The position numbers and the translations under genes were made by a program. Below are positions 53,831 to 64,000 of a stretch of DNA of 64,000 nucleotides, one piece after another (the first letter of the stretch is position 1; each line of letters begins with the position of its first letter). Source of the stretch: Aptenodytes patagonicus. Its lineage: Eukaryota > Chordata > Aves > Sphenisciformes > Spheniscidae. The stretch is taken from the NCBI RefSeq assembly GCF_965638725.1, contig NC_134951.1, forward strand, positions 78,433,068 to 78,497,067, written 5' to 3'. The notes beneath the pieces were generated by a model. That model did not search any database. It was not told the DNA's origin and saw only the letters and a program-made list of their open reading frames with translations.

Positions 53831-55357
53831 TCATAGAATCATAGAATCATTAAGGTTGGAAAAGACCTCTAAGATCATCGAGTCCAACCGTCAACCCAAC
53901 ACCACCAGGCCCACTAAACCATGTCCCTAAGTGCCTCATCTATGCGTCTTTTAAATACCTCCAGGGATGGGGACTCAACCACTTCCCTGGGCAGCCTCTT
54001 CCAATGTTTAACCACTCTTTCAGTAAAGAATTTTTTCCTCACATCCAATCTAAACCTCCCCTGGAGCAACTTGAGGCCATTTCCTCTTGTCCTATCGCTT
54101 GTTACTTGGGAGAAGAGACCGACACCCACCTCGCTACAACCTCCTTTCAGGTAGTTGTAGAGAGCGATGAGGTCTCCCCTCAGCCTCCTTTTCTCCAGGC
54201 TAAACAACCCCAGTTCCCTCAACCGCTCCTCAGAAGACTTGTTCTCCAGACCCTTCACCAGCCTCGTTGCCCTTCTCTGGACACGCTCCAGCACCTCAAC
54301 GTCCTTCTTGTAGTGAGGGGCCCAAAACTGAACACCGTATTCGAGGTGCAGCCTCACCAGTGCCAAGTACAGGGGCACGATCACTTCCCTACTCCTGCTG
54401 GCCACACTAGTTCTGATACAGGCCAGGATGCCATTGGCCTTCTTGGCCGCCTGGGCACACTGCCGGCTCATGTTCAGCCCGCTGTCAACCAACACCCCCA
54501 GTTCCTTCTCTGCTGGGCAGCTTTCCAGCCACTCTTCCCCAAGCCTGTAGCGCTGCATGGGGTTGTTGTGGCTGAAGTGCAGGACCCGGCACTTGGCCTT
54601 GTTGAATCTCATACAGCTGGCCTGGGCCCATTGATCCAGCCTGTCCAGGTCCCTCTGCAGAGCCTTCCTACCCTCGAGCAGATCAACACTCCCGCCCAAC
54701 TTGGTGTCGTCTGCAAACTTACTGAGGGTGCACTCGATCCCCTCATCCAGGTCATTGATAAAGATATTGAACAAGACCGGCCCCAAAACTGAGCCCTGGG
54801 GAACACCGCTCGTGACCGGCCACCAACTGGATTTATCTCCATTCACCACAACTCTCTGGGCCCGGCCGTCCAGCCAGTTTTTGACCCAGCGCAGAGTCCA
54901 CCTGTCTAAGCCGTGAGCCGCCAGCTTCTCTAGCAGAATGCTGTGGGAGACGGTGTCAAAGGCCTTACTGAAGTCCAGGTAGACCACATCCACAGCTTTT
55001 CCCTCATCCACTAGGTGGGTCACCTGGTCATAGAAGGAGATCAGGTTGGTCAAGCAGGACCTGCCTCTCATGAACCCGGTGCTGGCTGGGCCTGATGCCC
55101 TGGTTGTCCCGCACATGCCTTGTGAGCGCCCTCAAGATGAACCGCTCCATAATCTTCCCCGGCACCGAGGTCAGGCTGACAGGCCTGTAGTTCCCTGGAT
55201 CCTCCTTCCGGCCCTTCTTGTGGATGGGCGTCACATTGGCAAGCCTCCAGTCGTCCGGGACCTCCCCCGTTAACCAGGACTGCTGATAAATGATGGAGAG
55301 TGGCTTGGCAAGCTCCTCCACCAGCTCCCTCAGCACTCTTGGGTGGATCCCATCCGA
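53831..55357 (-). mobile_element. 5'-truncated CR1 LINE with long reverse-transcriptase frame
   Basis: The 3' end (low coordinates) carries the CR1-type terminal octamer repeats (ATTCTATG copies, 53831-53848) and the conserved short 3' UTR. The main frame, ending at 53914, gives 400 codons covering most of the [49 protein letters not shown], the catalytic [11 protein letters not shown] and the C-terminal domain down to [19 protein letters not shown]. The preceding RT segment (VLRELVEELAKPLSIIYQQSW to [11 protein letters not shown]) is in another frame, with a single one-base-type shift near 55080. The element stops near 55357, within the region equivalent to DGIHPRVLREL. It lacks the endonuclease and ORF1, so it cannot move by itself. 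The long uninterrupted frame suggests relatively recent insertion. Confidence 0.93.
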
Positions 55358-56624
55358 GATATAAGAACATGAAATTATTCAAAGGCTCAAAGCAAAATGA
55401 TAAAAAGGTAACACTGCTAGCTTCGTACATACGGGATATTTGAAAGTATTAGTACATTCAACTTACATCCACTGCAAGGCTGCTCTGTCCCACCAGGTTA
55501 GTGTATGAGAGAAATTTTTTAGGATAGATTATCATTTGTATCACATCTTGCTTTAGATTGAAATTAACAGAGTATCTATACTGTCCATCATGTCTTTAGT
55601 CCCAAGATCTGTTGGGGTTCCATGCCTTGTTATTGTAGTCCCCTTGTTCAATATCTGAATAGTTAAACTGATTCAGAAATAGCCACTCCATCTCTTGGCA
55701 GCATCTGATACAAACGCTCCAATGGTCAGCAGGCGCGGTGTCCCCCTGTGCTATTCAACCTTCCTGTTACTCCTGAAGTCACCAAGGATAAGCTGTGTTC
55801 GTGATCTCTTCCCCTCAAGACAGGGTTTCACTCTGCTGCCCTGGCCATGTAGATGATGACTGATGGCGCCCCGGGGACCAGTCATGAAGGAGGTGCTGTG
55901 TGCATGTGAGAGAGGTGCCACAAACCACCCTCCCCATGGAGGCACAGGGGCCGGGGCATCCCTGATTTTGGATTACGTTTGCGCAGCAGACTGAGTGGGC
56001 TATGAACCCAGGTACCTGGTCAATCTTGAAATGTTAATGTGTTCTTACAATGACCCTTCTCATTACTCATATGCATATCTCATTTTATGGGAAAGGAACA
56101 GGTTTTTTTCTTTTTCAGAGGTAGCTTGAAATTTTTGGTCCCATAGCTGTTGAACGTAAGGTGGATTACAGCTTAAGCCAACAAAAGCAATTAGAAGCTG
56201 TTTTTATTTCCCTCTGTTTCTTCCCTAACTTTATTCTGACCCTCCCTTTGGGGTCATTTATTTCTCACATTAGTTAGTAGTTTCTCCCGTTTGGGGATTT
56301 GGTAGTTTTAGTGAAACATCTAAAGGAGAGGACCAAGCAAACTCTCTCCTTTTTTGGCTAAGAATGTTTGTTCTGCTAATATCTGAATATAAAAACAATC
56401 TAATACTTGGGGCAAAAGCAGGGGACATCCTCAGGGGACTTTTCAAAGAGTTTATCTGCTCCTAGGCCTGTTTGAACTTTTCAGGGGAGACTGTTTAAAT
56501 CTCAAGATTTTCACTTCACATGGCTGGGTTTTTTTTGGTAGAATTATCTCAAGATACAGTTTTTACCAAGAGGAATGGATGTATGAGACTAACACAAGAA
56601 TGTGGCTATTTTCCTTGCTCTGTG

Positions 56625-56810
56625 GCTTCTTTCTTTCTGTCTATTTTCTTCGTTCTGTGAATTAGTTTTCTTCCCTCCCTCCCTTCCTTCTTTTTCTTTC
56701 TTTTCTTTCTCTTTCCTTCTCTTTTTTCTCACCTTCTTTTTTATCTTGCTCTCTTTCTTTCTTCTTTTTCATTGTCCCTTTCTGTCTTTCTTGCTTTCTT
56801 GTTTTCTCAT
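56625..56810. repeat. Polypyrimidine (CTTT)n-like low-complexity tract
   Basis: About 190 bases composed almost entirely of C and T on the plus strand, with irregular CTTT, CCTT and TTTC units. A translated frame across it is Phe/Ser/Leu-rich and is an artefact of composition. Confidence 0.8.
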
Positions 56811-59055
56811 ATTAAAAAATATAAGACAAATTTACAAACCGACTTACAGTATTTTAGATGGCATTTGGTGGCACAGTTCTAAATTTGAGATTTTTCCTTC
56901 TTCAGATCTTATCATCCCTAAATAGATTTCCTACTCACTTCGTGTTTGTTTGTTTAAACTATGTCTCTTGGTATTGTAGCAGCCCAGGACAACTTTCCAT
57001 TTACTGCCATTCAGCTCCCACAAGAGTTAACTCCCAGGCTTTCAGCTAGATGACTTGTCAGTTACTGAGTGATGCCATTTGAAGCACAGCCTCAGATGAT
57101 GCGCCTGGGGCCCTTTGCTCGGCATGCCTCAGACATCTGGAGCAATGGGAGAACTGCACACTTCTTTTTGAGGGAGTCATGGTCAGAGTCACTATTTGCT
57201 CCCCCTCCTTACCAAAAGGCAAATGGTTGGAGAAGGTAACCTTCAGCTTCTTCAAGGAAGTTCTTCAACAGCTTCAGGGAAATCTGAACAGACCATGGAT
57301 GTATCTGGAAGGAGAGGACTCTTCCCATTCTCATCTCTGAATGCTCTCACGTGGGAATGACCTCAGTAAGTCCAGAACTTTTTCCTCTTCTTTTTACTCT
57401 CCAGACAGAAATACCCCATTTATACAGAGATATGAATGAAGAACTTGCTTGAGTCTTTTCATACTGTTCTTTTTTTCCTTTCCTATTTGTTTTAACACTT
57501 GAAGTAGATAGCTTCTCCTCTGCATTTCTCCTGTGAAGCTCTACTATGCTTCCAGCAGAACACTGTTTGAGCACCTTCCCTCTGCAGTTTTTGCAGAACA
57601 CCGCTTTTGGGAGGCTTGCCACTCATTCTGGTCACTGCATTTACTTGTTGCGATCACACTCACTTCTCTACCACATTTCCAGCTATGTTGTTTGTTCTAT
57701 GATTCCCTCCAACTGAGTCTCAGACGGTGGCACGGTAAACATCCAGGTGGGATCATCGTTAACATTTTTGTGCAGGTTTAAATGCCAGCAAGCCCTGAGG
57801 CTTCCTAGGTTGTTTACTGAATGCTCTTTTTTAGACTGTGATGTTGTGTCTTAAGAAGCTGTTTTGAACCCAGGAAACCCAGGGCTCATGAGAGAAAATT
57901 TATGAGTGGGGTAAACGGCTCTGTTTAAATAATCATTGCGAAAGTTAGCCCCAGTAAAACTTCTTTACTTTGCATTTGATGTTCTTAACTGCTTGAGGAG
58001 AAGGGTAAATTCCCATTATGGCATGTTAGTGAACAAGGCTGCTTATATGGATGAACCAAGTCAGCTGGGCAAGCTTATTGCCAACAGTTAGTCCCTGTTA
58101 ACATCAGTAAATCAGCAAGGGTCCCGAATGTGACTCTGTATCATCACAGGGGCAGCCAGGAAATTAACAGGGAAGGGGGCATGAAATATACATATGAAAA
58201 TCAGCTGAAGCCAATGCTGCTAATTCTCTGTTATGAGATAAAAGAAGACATACAAAAGGAGAACTTTTTCCATAACTCAGCAAAACAACCTTTATAACCA
58301 TTATAACAATGACAGGGAACCTGAACAGCTACTTCTCCTTGTGATGGGTTGGATTTGTAATGTTTGCAGGATATTGCAGTTGTGCTAAGTGTTCAGAGTG
58401 TGTAAACATGGTTAACTTACGTTCTGCGATGATAAATGGCACTTAAAGCTGGTCAAAAATTACTGTCTCAAAACAGTAGCATTTTGCTTTCCCTCCACCT
58501 CTGTACTCGGAGGGAATAGAATGCTGAGTAACTACATATTATTTTTACTTACTTGATTAAAGCCCTTCCTGGAACAGAGATGTTGGTATCAATTTTTTTA
58601 AAAACAAAAAACTTATGAGCCAAATTCACTTGAAATACATATGCTTAACTTAAAACTAATATCATTTGCTTCAACGGGAGCTGAATAGACCTGTCTGGGA
58701 ACAATCCAGGGCTCTAACAAGAACCACCAATGCTATCTGTGACCACTGTATCACAAAACTTTGCGATGCGATGGAGAGTTGCTTGTCAAAGAGCTCTTTG
58801 AGGGTGTCTCTTTAGCTGCGGTTCAGCACTCGTATGCTGAACCCCATAGAGAAGAAAGCTCAGGATTTCTGCTAGCATGATGGGCTTAGCAATCTTTAAC
58901 GTTGCCAGGAGTAGTTCCAGCTGGGTTTCACCTAGCATCAGTATATCAAAGCTGGTTTTCCTTTTGCTAAGGCTTTCAGATATTACCAGAAAATGAGGGT
59001 CCACAAAACAGAAGGAAAAAGGGGCGGGGAGGAGCACACAATGCTCACAGTATAT

Positions 59056-59073
59056 TTTTATACATATTTACAG
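59056..59073 (+). promoter_or_regulatory. MAS1: Possible 3' splice site 37 bases before the MAS1 start codon
   Basis: A T-rich stretch ending in tacatatttacag|aagg (AG at 59072-59073) is a good acceptor. Mammalian MAS1 has upstream noncoding exons joined to a single coding exon, so this may be the 5' edge of the coding exon here. Confidence 0.35.
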
Positions 59074-59110
59074 AAGGAAGAGCTGTGCTATCCAAACTTG
59101 AGCTTTCCCC

Positions 59111-60100
59111 ATGGATGAGTCAAACATAACGTTTCATCCCAGCGAAGGCACAGAGAACATCTCAATGCACAGAAACATTTCTACACAGGAAAGGGTCTGG
59201 GAGATATTGACCCCACTTTGGGTAATTATGATCATCTCCTTCCTGGGTTTTTGTGAAAATGGAATTGTCCTCTGGTGCCTCTGCTTCCAGATCAAAAGAA
59301 ACCCATTCACTGCGTACATCACACACCTGTCCATTGCCGACATCTCCTTACTGCTTTGTACATTTATTCTGTCAATTGAGTACATTGCTGGTTTTGGATT
59401 TGCCTACGGCTTTTACTATTATATAACCACCACACTATCTATTGTTTTCCTTCTTGGATATAATACTGGTCTCTATCTCCTGACAGCCATCAGTATTGAG
59501 AGGTGTCTGTCTATTGTTTACCCCATCTGGTACCGATGCCACCGGTCACAGCACCAATCAGCAATTGTGTGTGCAATTCTGTGGACTCTGTCTTTTCTGA
59601 TGACAGTAGCTGAATACTTAACATGCAAAGATGATTCAACGAAGGAACAATTTGATGATGGCAACCATTGCCAAGCACTGCTCATCTTCACATGGATCCT
59701 GACTTTCATGATCTTCATTCCTCTAATGATTCTGTCCAGCCTGATCTTGGTTATCAGGATTCATCGTAACTCCCTGAGACCTCATTCGTCAAAGCTCTAC
59801 ATCATCATTGTGGCCACAGTCATTGTCTTCCTCATCTTTGCCATGCCTATGAGGCTGTTGTATCTTCTGAATTACCACCACTGGTCGTCTTTGCTCAGCC
59901 AGCAGAACCACGTCACCGTTGTTCTCTCCACCGTTAACAGTAGCATCAACCCCCTTGTTTACTTCTTCGTAGGAAGCAGCAAGAAGAAGAGGTTCAAAGA
60001 AAGCCTCAAAGTGGTTCTTAGTAGAGCACTTGCTGATGGGTTGCGGCCGAGAAGCCAGGAAGTTGGCATGAGTTTGGATATAGCTGAAACAATTTTCTAA
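59111..60100 (+). CDS. MAS1: MAS1, proto-oncogene MAS receptor (class A GPCR), complete single coding exon
   Basis: In mammals MAS is described as a receptor for angiotensin-(1-7), coupling through G proteins at the plasma membrane. The frame is 329 residues and matches human MAS1 along its length, e.g. RNPFTAYITHLSIADISLL, LGYNTGLYLLTAISIERCLS, YPIWYRCHR, HSSKLYI, FLIFAMPMRLLYLL and YFFVGSSKKKRFKESLKVVL. Seven membrane segments fall at about 34-59, 69-92, 102-130, 150-170, 189-216, 229-254 and 266-288. It has ERC (130-132) in place of DRY, as in the family, and NPLVY (280-284) in TM7. N-glycosylation sites are N5, N16 and N22. There are no damaging changes. The start follows ccccATGG and matches the human N-terminus MDxSN. 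It is the intact counterpart of the decayed receptor at 39971-40904. Confidence 0.96.
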   Translation: MDESNITFHPSEGTENISMHRNISTQERVWEILTPLWVIMIISFLGFCENGIVLWCLCFQIKRNPFTAYITHLSIADISLLLCTFILSIEYIAGFGFAYGFYYYITTTLSIVFLLGYNTGLYLLTAISIERCLSIVYPIWYRCHRSQHQSAIVCAILWTLSFLMTVAEYLTCKDDSTKEQFDDGNHCQALLIFTWILTFMIFIPLMILSSLILVIRIHRNSLRPHSSKLYIIIVATVIVFLIFAMPMRLLYLLNYHHWSSLLSQQNHVTVVLSTVNSSINPLVYFFVGSSKKKRFKESLKVVLSRALADGLRPRSQEVGMSLDIAETIF

Positions 60101-60148
60101 AGCTCAGGGGGGAAACTCTAGGGGCAAATAATTGGACTTGGAAGGTTT

Positions 60149-60154
60149 AATAAA
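60149..60154 (+). terminator. MAS1: Possible MAS1 polyadenylation signal AATAAA
   Basis: AATAAA lies 48 bases after the MAS1 stop codon (60098-60100). GPCR genes often use more distal sites too, so this may not be the main one. Confidence 0.45.
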
Positions 60155-63100
60155 CCACTGCAAAACTAAAAGTATTTTTCTTCCACAGAATGTAAAAGCA
60201 GTGGTGAAATGGTACTGTTATCTTTGGTGGTTGAGCAATGGAAAAATATGGACTAGAATAAAGATAACTTTTATTTGTATTTTCTTAATTATTCAAACAC
60301 ATGCTACATCCTGATGTGACTATGTCAGTCAAAGATACCGCAGTGGAAAAGAGACAGGCCAACAGAGAATATAAAAAAAGGACACAGAAATATGTTATAA
60401 ATAGTGTGACATTTATACAAGCACTGAACACCCATAAATGCTATTGAAGTCATCAGGGCCTGTGTGTATTCGCATTTTTAAAAGTCAAACCCACTAAACG
60501 CAGGATTCACGTTACATACTGGGATTTAGTTTAAACTGTTTCCAGCTTGTTTAAGTGCGCAAAAGAGCTGGTCCCCGGGGGGAAGAGAGGAAGAAATCCA
60601 CGTACGAGTAAGTCCCCATACATACCCACAAACATACAGTGTAGCTTTGGTCTAGCAAGACATTTAGGTATACACTAAACGGTCAAGTTCCTCTGTGGTT
60701 AAGGGGCTACTTCAGAGCCTCTTTTCAAAGTATATGTTGCGTAATTTCCAGTGACATCAACATTTCTCTGGGTCCTTGGATAATTCAGTACCTGACACAC
60801 AGGAGTAGCTGGCAACATCGGGATGTTGTCAACTCACAGAGGGCTTCTGCCCTAATTATGAAGGGTGGGGCTGGCTTATCCCCAAAATGTCAGTGTTCCT
60901 GTAGGTTTAGTTATTCAAGGAGTCTATGAGAAAGTCAGTCCCAACACTTGCTGTCCCAGCCACGTGTTCAGTACTTAGCTGTTCTCTGGAGAATATATAT
61001 TCCCCGTGTGGTCTCTCTGTTTTATAACAATAGGTTTTGGATGAACAGAAAAAAAGCAAGATGCCTCACACAATGCATGACTGGGGCTACACCCCAGCCA
61101 CACTGTCCCAGCTGACTGCCTCCTTCTGTTGTACGCCAGGGTACTGGGGCTGATATTTTGTGGAGTTTAATTCCCAGGGCCACTTGCCCAACTATAGTCA
61201 AGCTGCAGAGCAGAGAGGAAGACAACAGCAAGGAGGGGACGGGGCTAGGTCAGGTTTATCAGACAGACACAGAATATGGGGGGTCTGGGCAGTCAGAAAG
61301 CTGTGTCACTTTCAAAGAGCCGTCTGGGAGATGCATTTGCTTCTGGCCCCCATGGAGCTCCAAATTCAGCAGGAACTGAGACCTCCTGCCACAGGCAGAA
61401 GCAGCATCTTCAGCTTCCCGCCAAGTTTCCATTGGCACACTTAATAGCTAACTGGGGAAAGAAAAATACAACCTACCCCTCCTTTGTTGAAAGGCTGCCA
61501 GTCCTGGAATAAGGAAGATGGTAGGTTAAGACTGAGGATTGGATGGGAATTCACATAGAGAAGAGATCTCAGAAGGACAAATATTCCTTGTACGTATGTG
61601 CCCTTTTCTCCTTACATTAAAGTGTTGCAGTGTGCCACTGCAGAAAAGACTCAGGAAAAGGAAGAGGTCACCCTTACATCTTCCTAATTCCCTCACTCCG
61701 TCAAAACCTTTATCTATGACAGCCCCTCTATTTGTCCCAGTTTTTCTCTTTGAAACTCTAGTCCCAGGCCAGTCACCTCTATTGATTCAGGTGGTAGGTG
61801 AGTGCAGTCTGCTCCTCTCTTTGAGCAGTGATCTACTGTACCGCTGGAGTGAAAAATCAGCAGAGCAGCTTTCCATTGCTGATGGTGAGTGCAGGATATG
61901 GCAAGCACCCAGGGTCAGGGGGAACGAGCGTGTGGAATGTCCACATACATGTGGCACATGTGTGCATGCACCTGCTGGGTGCTGGGGGACTGCTGGGGAA
62001 TTTCTCAACACTGATAAATGCCATAAACTTCAATACTAGGGGAGATCTAGTCCAGAAAAAAAACCCAGACTCTTCTCTAAAGCCATTCCCTACCCATACC
62101 TCAAGACCCTTTACAATAATCACATGGAGAACCAGAGAGAGGAGCAAATCTGCAAGAAGCATGTTCAAAACATGCTTCCACTGTAACCCCACATGTAATG
62201 CAGCTCTCTCAAAGTGATTCAGGTGAGACAAGGCATATTATCTACAGTGCTTAAACAAACCCAGATTATTATGACAGTTCTGGGTTAAGGATCACTATGC
62301 ATGCAGCCAGGGCAGTAGATCTGAAGAGGCAATAATATGCAGCAGGGCAATCTGAGTGCTTGTGAGCTGAATAGGTGCTCTAGGACTTTTAGCTTCTTAC
62401 CCCTTTCCACCTGTGTCTGGCCATACCCTCAAATGTTTCAGCATTTGGACAACTGTCCATAGATCAGTTCACAGAGCAGACAAAGTTAACATTCATCATG
62501 AGATGAACAACCAGAAGGATCAGTAAGAGTGAACAGCTAGTAGTTGAAAAATGATTAAAGTTTCCCAGTCCACAGATAAAAATATCTTAGGGATGTTCTT
62601 TCTTCTTTATCACAGCGCCTGATGGCTCTTCTCTGTGCAGACAGGCTGCAGTACAAGGGGAACTGATAAGCACATTATTCCATGATTTAAAAAAAAAACA
62701 AGGAAAATGTGACACTTCACTTGTTGCACAAGAAGAATGTGATTCTCCACCACCTTGCATTTTTAAAAATTATTTGCATCTGTGGGACAGGGTGAAATAA
62801 CCCTGTGCGGATCAGGTGGTGTTAATAAGCACTTTGCAGTGGTGCACAACAGGAAAGATTGCCTTGTGGGTAAAGTACTAGCCATAGAGTTTAAAGATGT
62901 GGGTTCTGTTTTAATGCAGTCTCGGCATCTAATTTTTCTGTCCCTCTCTTTCCTGCCTATAAAATGAGGATTATATTATTTTGTTTCCAGTGTTATGCCT
63001 TCACATTTACACTATAGATACTTCAGAACTGTCTCTTGGTTATCTCTTGTAATGTCCAGGGCAACAAGGACTCAATTTTGCTGTGCAGTCAAGACAAGGA

Positions 63101-64000
63101 ATCGTTCATGGAAGAAATGCCTAGTATAGTGCTTACTTTATTAAAACTCTCTTTACCACACTTCTGTTCTACTTGATACTAATGACTGTTGTGGGGTATA
63201 AAAGTGTGGTCAAAAATGCAGAGAGGGAAGTCACCTCCCTCGGCACTGCACAGAGTTTTTTTACTGTCGTAGCTACCCCCTGGGTGGAGAGGATGACATG
63301 GGGCAGGTTGCTGTACGGGTTCAGGTCCAAAATGATGCAATGAGTTTACGCAGCAGCTTTCCTCTAAAACTCACAGACTTTGTGAATGATCCTTGTGACA
63401 GCAAGGGCAGAGGGATGAGGAAGAACATACAGCCCAGTTTACTTCTAGCCTGGAGCTTAGCCTGGGAAATCCTCTAAGGGAAGCTGAAATACTTCCCAGT
63501 TGTACTGGTTGCTGACGTAGAACAAAACCTCCCCTTGCTCCCTTTCCTAGCATGAGAACAATCTACAAGTGCACAGCATTTCCTGGTATAATGCCTCGGG
63601 TCACTTTCTGGGCAGAGGATAAGAGGGACAGTTCAATTGCAGGGTCCTCCAAAAAACCCTAGACAGATCTCCAGCAAGGTCCTAGGTACTTTCATCCTCC
63701 GGGAGCCTGTGATGCTTGGCTCTGTATGCGCCTGGGAGAGACTCCTTCCCAAGTCCTCCTGCTCTGCCAGTCTCAGGGGGAGGGTGATCCACACGCTGGG
63801 TTTTGTGAGCAGAGAGGTTCAGTACAAGGGATCGCATATGGCTCCTTGAGTTCCCTGTATCATGGATGCCTGATGAGACGGTGCCCAGAGAGACCGTTTG
63901 AATCCTTAGCTGACTTTCATCCTCTGCATTCTGCAATTCTTTCCCTGCCCTGCTTTCTTGACCTGCAAATACCCACAGCCCTTAGCCTGTTATGCTAGAC
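60155..64000. other. Intergenic region downstream of MAS1
   Basis: Nothing recognisable was found in 3.8 kb. The next gene expected from synteny is IGF2R, but none of its exons is visible. The frames present (up to 166 codons, plus 61539-62039) lack known domains. Confidence 0.45.

Larger units (their letters stand above)
55358..59073. other. Intergenic region upstream of MAS1
   Basis: No coding gene was recognised. It includes a long pyrimidine-rich (CTTT/CCTT) stretch at about 56625-56810. Upstream noncoding MAS1 exons could lie here but cannot be identified from sequence alone. Confidence 0.4.

Noticed and set aside
54004-54792. 262-codon plus-strand open frame
   Set aside because: It is antisense to the CR1 reverse-transcriptase frame and reflects its codon pattern.
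56602-56925. 107-codon Phe/Leu/Ser-rich frame resembling a membrane protein
   Set aside because: It is the translation of a polypyrimidine tract.

Overview
This is a vertebrate nuclear window, most likely from a bird. It has intron-rich genes with canonical GT-AG and a few GC-AG introns, CpG-island promoters, a 5'-truncated CR1 LINE of avian/reptilian type and no SINEs that I recognise. The gene order ACAT2 > TCP1 < MRPL18 > PNLDC1 > ... MAS1 > is the one known from human 6q25.3. I assigned exons by reading splice sites and checking that the frame is kept from exon to exon. The three complete spliced genes come out at 555 (TCP1), 183 (MRPL18) and 532 (PNLDC1) codons, close to the mammalian lengths as I remember them.

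Layout. 1-5,765: the last five coding exons of ACAT2 (+), a cytosolic thiolase, cut by the left edge of the window. 5,975-15,014: the whole TCP1/CCT1 gene (-), 12 coding exons, convergent with ACAT2. 15,006-16,151: a CpG-island bidirectional promoter shared by TCP1 and MRPL18, with a heat-shock element, an NRF1 palindrome, CCAAT boxes, ETS/CRE-like sites and a YY1-type AAGATGGCGGC element at each start. 16,152-19,130: MRPL18 (+), 4 exons. 20,298-32,464: PNLDC1 (+), 19 coding exons, a PARN-family piRNA trimmer with all DEDDh residues. 32,465-59,073: a gene-poor stretch holding a decayed MAS/MRGPR-type receptor (-, 39,971-40,904), an ERV solo LTR with a perfect 5-bp target duplication (52,406-53,013) and a 1.5-kb CR1 LINE (53,831-55,357). 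59,111-60,100: an intact MAS1 receptor (+). 60,155-64,000: no gene recognised.

The genes do not form a functional operon-like system. They are a housekeeping block (thiolase, chaperonin subunit, mitoribosomal protein) followed by a germline RNA-processing gene and a GPCR locus. The points of most interest are the stress- and mitochondria-type motifs in the TCP1/MRPL18 promoter, two GC-AG introns in adjacent genes, the non-overlapping ACAT2/TCP1 3' ends (they overlap in mammals), the recently decayed MAS paralogue, and the clean solo LTR. I found no convincing new system.
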